Positions 60,231 through 64,000 of a stretch of DNA of 64,000 nucleotides are shown one piece after another. Position 1 is the stretch's first letter. Every line of letters starts with the position of its first letter. The notes beneath the pieces were generated by a model, which was not told the origin of the DNA, searched no databases, and saw only the letters and a program-made list of their open reading frames with translations. This stretch comes from Agrocybe praecox (taxonomy: Eukaryota; Basidiomycota; Agaricomycetes; Agaricales; Agrocybaceae), in the NCBI GenBank assembly GCA_964017145.1, contig OZ024849.1, positions 2,170,001 through 2,234,000 of the forward strand. The letters are read 5' to 3'. Position numbers and translations under genes: made by a program.

Positions 60231-63200
60231 CAGTTTTTGTTCCTTCTCACATACGTATCGCTTCCTTTCCTTGCTTCCTCCTATCCATCTTCCCACCCAG
60301 TCGATATTTCGAAATTCGCTCGTAGTCGGTCCAAGCCTGGATCAATATCCTGCGTCTTCCATCCTCTGTTCGGCTCGGTATAATGAACAAAACTAAAACT
60401 AAGATGGCGAGGTGCCTTTGCTTGGAGGAGACAAACGACTTCGAGCAGCAGCTGGACGGATGATGCGAAGGAGAGACGATGACGATGACGACATGTCATC
60501 CCAGCCGAAATCTGGCCCATCAAAAATAAACGATCAATATAAATAGTTCTTAACTCCGATAGGCGAGTCCGAGACTCGGACGTCCGCGTTAGACCTGCCC
60601 ATCATTTCCCCTCATTCCCACCGAAGGGAAGATGACTCGACTCTCCCCTCTCCTACAATGTACGAGCGAAAACGAGCGAGGAGGGGTGTGGAAAGTGCAC
60701 GTATTGGGATTACCTCCCTTTCTTTTCTGTATTCCTTTTTCCCTTCTGCTTCTTTTCTTCTCCGTCCTTTCCCTGCTCTTAATTTCCCCTCCCTCTCCGC
60801 ACCTCCCCTGCTCCATCTCCGCCATCCCGATCTCAGCAACGCCTACGCTTACACCCTCGACAAGGCCATCTCACGCTCGCGCATACTGTCATGTCACCTT
60901 GTATGTGTTTACGAATACGGGCATTGATTGATTGATGTGCTTCATTGGGGGCCCACAGAAATCAGCGTGCCATGAGCGTGCACAAGCGTGCCGGAGCGTG
61001 CCGCGCTTACGCACGCTTCCGACTTTTGGCGTGTGAAGCGTGCATAGAAATAACTTTGCACGCTTGATGCACGTGGAAATTGAAATAGATTACAGGGTAT
61101 GTTTAAGCTAATATAAGTAATAGATACTTGTAGCACTATACAGAGTCAGAAGAAACTATATTTCAAATATGAGCTAATTATATCAGAATGCAATCCATCG
61201 AGTTCTGTAGGATGAAATAGGCATATGTATTCTCACCTAATTCTATGCAGTAACCTTCAATACAAAGATATGTGGGTGGAACAGAAAAGTAAAGGAATAG
61301 ACGCGGCAAAGTATACGGCGAGAGCGGAAATTAAAATATCGAAATGCCTACCTGGAAACCCTCAGGGTTGCAGGACCCTAAATGGGGTTTCTAAATAGAA
61401 TAATGTCCTCAAACGCGTAGCATGTTGAAGATGGCACAGCAATTTAACTAGGATACCAGTTGATACCAGATAAACGCATAAGCGTGCAAGAGCGCGGAGC
61501 GTGCATGAGCGTGTCACAAGCGTGCATTGGCGTGCCAGTGCGTGTCACGAGCGCGCATGAGCGTGCACAAGCGTGCCATATTTGTGTCACAAGCGTGCCA
61601 GTGCGTGCACGAGCGTGACACAAGCGCGCATGACGCAGATGTCAAGGCAGTGCACATAGCAGTGCATGGATACGGATGTTAATACTTACACTCATAAATT
61701 TTATTATATTTCTAGACAATAAAACGCACATACTTGTAACACATCTTGTTCCATATCATGTTAGAATGTAGAAATTCCCACGACTGGTAATCTGTCGGGA
61801 ATATTGCATATAATCACCCATAATCATGGTACATGGCCCCGGAAAAAATATCCTACGGTCATAAATCTTTATACAGGTATTATCCCTGTCGATTCTTTGT
61901 TTTTGATTATTTTATACTCTACAGCGTAAAGTAATATATGTTGGAGTTGAAATTCCCACGCTTTAATAAAAATTAAATTCTTATGCGAACATGTTTGGGG
62001 CAATCCCCTATCTATTGATAGGCCAGGGGGTGAAATTTTCGACATATATACCCTTTAATGTTTGAACTACAAAAAAAACTATTTAAGTTCCAATTTATAA
62101 AGTGTGCCAAGCGTGCCCCGCTTCTGCACGCCGGCACGCTCAATGCACGCTTGGCACGCTAAAAAACCAGTGCCCCTTCATTGGTTCCGTCGGTTACCCC
62201 ACCATAGACCCTCTCCCGGATCCGATCTCCTCGACATCTCATCCCAGCGCAGTTCATGCACCAATCTTTGATGGCTATGTCAAGTCGTGCATGTATAAGA
62301 TGTATGTATGGCGTCTCCTGCTTCGATCGAATCGTGACTTTACTCCGACTACGCTGGGCTAGGCTCTTCTCGTATGATTCTCCCTACCCTATCCTTTCCT
62401 GTCGTCCCACTCCCCCTCTCCTCCTCCCTTTCCGACTAATCCTCTCTGCAACCTATCTTCCCGGTCCTGGTGCCGGTCCTGGTCAAATTGGTCTTGGTAC
62501 TGGATGATTCTCGAATGTTTAACATTTAGAACCAGTACCAGCATTATCATTATTTCTCGCCTGGTTCTCATCCTCCTCCTCCTGCTGCTTCCATCGCTCA
62601 ATGTAGCGCTCATGCTGGTGTTTCTCATGCATCTTCCAACTCTTGGGATACGATTTCTGAACTACTTCACGCGCCAACGTCGGCGAGAAGAGAAGTTGCA
62701 GTTGGAGTTGCAGAATCATGGGAATTTAGCCGCTCGAGTGCTTGAAATTGGGTCCTTGGGATTGGGCTTGGGATTGGGGTGGTAGTGTCATGATCAAACT
62801 GATGTTTGTGGCTTGATGTGCGAAATTCTCCATCCTCCATCGTCTATCATGCACTGCACTTATAATTACTTTATTGTATATTACGCGATGTTCTTCAACT
62901 TATGATCGTCCCACAATTCCATCAGCGGTTTGAAAGCTCAATTTATTGACACTAGGCTTTTACTTGTCCACATCTGATAGTTGACACCCGTTCTCGCCAT
63001 TCAGTCGACCCTCTTTCTCTTCCTGCTGCTTTCTTCGTAGTTGCACAAACGTTCGTTAGATTATCACAAATATAATCATGCAGTTCATACCTGCTTTTCC
63101 AACCTGGTATTTGGCACTCGGCTTCATGAATCATGGCCGACCTTCTTCTTCTGTACTTTCAACCAACCAACAGTGATCTGTTGCATGCCTGCATGGCTGG

Positions 63201-63625
63201 TTTTTGTCGCTTAGCGCGGCGTTCGTCTCCCGGTGAACGAACGGTCCTCGAACTATTAAAACCTATATGGGGCCGTATGTGGACTCTGCTTATAACAAGC
63301 GGTCCGCAAGTAAGAGTCCTGAGCTTGAAGGTGCGTGTATGTGTATGTGCGGCCGCATTGATGTTATTCAGCTCAGCTCTGTCTGTTTGGAGGTCGTGCA
63401 TGAAGTCGTGCAAGTACGCAGTCCTGTGTTGTTGTATGTACGTGGCTCTACTCCATCGACATCAAGGGACATATTGAATCTCCTGCCTGCACCCGTCGCC
63501 TGCACCTGTCCTGATCCTTTTTCTATGTTCTGATTTCTGGGTTCTGTGTTATGTGCTGGGGTTTGCACTTGGTGCTGGCTGCAGTGCTGGGTGCTAGGCT
63601 CGTTCTGTTCACTGCATTCTGCCTC
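60230..63625. repeat. Z repeat, copy 5, split by a hAT-like element
   Basis: The left part (60230-60948) has TATAAATAG at about 60538 and GTCCGAGACTCGGAC at 60567-60581. The right part (62177-63625) has the Z tail. The S1 counterpart is copy 2 (31930-33910), which lacks the element. A piece at about 62815-63110 differs from S1. Confidence 0.78.
60949..62176 (+). mobile_element. hAT-like non-autonomous element, copy B
   Basis: About 1.23 kb with imperfect terminal inverted repeats: GGGCCCACAG at the left and GGGGCACTGG at the right (read inward), both leading to AGCGTGCC. It is flanked by an 8-bp direct repeat TTCATTGG (60941-60948 and 62177-62184). The same site without the element exists once at 32626-32633, so the insertion and its 8-bp target duplication are seen directly. 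An 8-bp duplication is the hallmark of hAT transposition. Dense GCGTGC/GCACGC motifs fill both ends and the stretch at 61480-61630. It encodes no transposase, so an autonomous relative must act in trans. Confidence 0.88.
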
Positions 63626-64000
63626 CTACATCACATATCGTTATTCCCCGTCCTTCCTAAATTTCCCTTCCTAGTACTTTATGTTACGGTATCTTGAATC
63701 CGACTACCTACATTGAGGATGATACTTCATCCCAGTGACGGTACTAAGGGTTCACAAGGCTTTATGATTCAATATGATTTATGGTCCGAATCGAGTCGTA
63801 CAGCACGTCACTAGCCTCGAGCTCAAGCGATCAATTGATGGGAGGACATACGCGTTTTCTCGTTAATGCCATCACGGTGTTATGGATGTAAGTTCTTTGC
63901 TTAAAATTCATCTCGATGTATCTCGGTTAATTCATATTATTTCATATTCATCAATGGTCTAGATTCAGACTCATCCTTGATAATTCACGAACCAACGAAT
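63626..64000. other. Unassigned right edge
   Basis: Sequence beyond the end of S2; no gene, repeat or landmark recognised. Confidence 0.3.

Larger units (their letters stand above)
42860..63625. repeat. Segmental duplication S2 (genes 4 and 5)
   Basis: Direct copy of S1 (about 16130-33850) from about 43000 rightward. The first 140 bp (42860-43010) are not in S1 but match unit 1 at 6090-6240 (ACAGGCCAGAGTCAGGTTGG). S2 is about 2.9 kb longer than S1. Two hAT-like elements account for 2.4 kb and the deletion in block 2a for about 0.4 kb. Confidence 0.8.

Overview
The window looks like nuclear DNA of a filamentous basidiomycete, most likely an Agaricomycete. The reasons are: genes split by many 49-60 nt introns with normal fungal splice sites; a Plavaka-type transposase at the left edge; and an unnamed seven-helix membrane-protein family of a kind that is expanded in mushroom genomes. 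No bacterial-style operons, CRISPR arrays or recognisable tRNA/rRNA genes were seen. Gene density is low and most of the window is repeated DNA.

Left edge (1-4.7 kb): the 3' part of a Plavaka transposase gene, a convergent spliced gene for a small coiled-coil protein, then an 84-bp-period satellite and a pyrimidine-rich tract.

Core (about 5.7-63.6 kb): five paralogous six-exon genes for 343-residue, seven-helix membrane proteins, all on the + strand (9171, 19387, 29395, 46546, 57429). I reconstructed each one exon by exon; all have the same exon lengths and phases. Upstream of each gene lies a 0.7-0.9 kb conserved 5' region and then minus-strand, hexanucleotide-rich, coding-like blocks (called X here), giving a divergent X / seven-helix arrangement. 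Downstream lie two kinds of 3' flank and a repeat called Z, which carries a TATA-like motif and a 15-bp palindrome.

The array is layered. A segment of about 17.7 kb (about 16.1-33.9 kb, genes 2 and 3) is repeated in direct orientation as about 20.6 kb (about 43.0-63.6 kb, genes 4 and 5). Two 1.2 kb hAT-like non-autonomous elements, present only in the second segment, plus a deletion of about 0.4 kb in the first, explain nearly all of the length difference. Gene 1 lies in a separate partial unit (about 5.7-10.9 kb) with mosaic flanks. Between the two segments are an extra Z copy, a broken protein-kinase gene and an inverted Z fragment. The 11-15.9 kb stretch holds nothing I can identify.

The biological role of the seven-helix array and of the X blocks is unknown. 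The best candidate for something new is the repeated divergent pair of a seven-helix protein gene and an X block, evolving by segmental duplication and apparent gene conversion.
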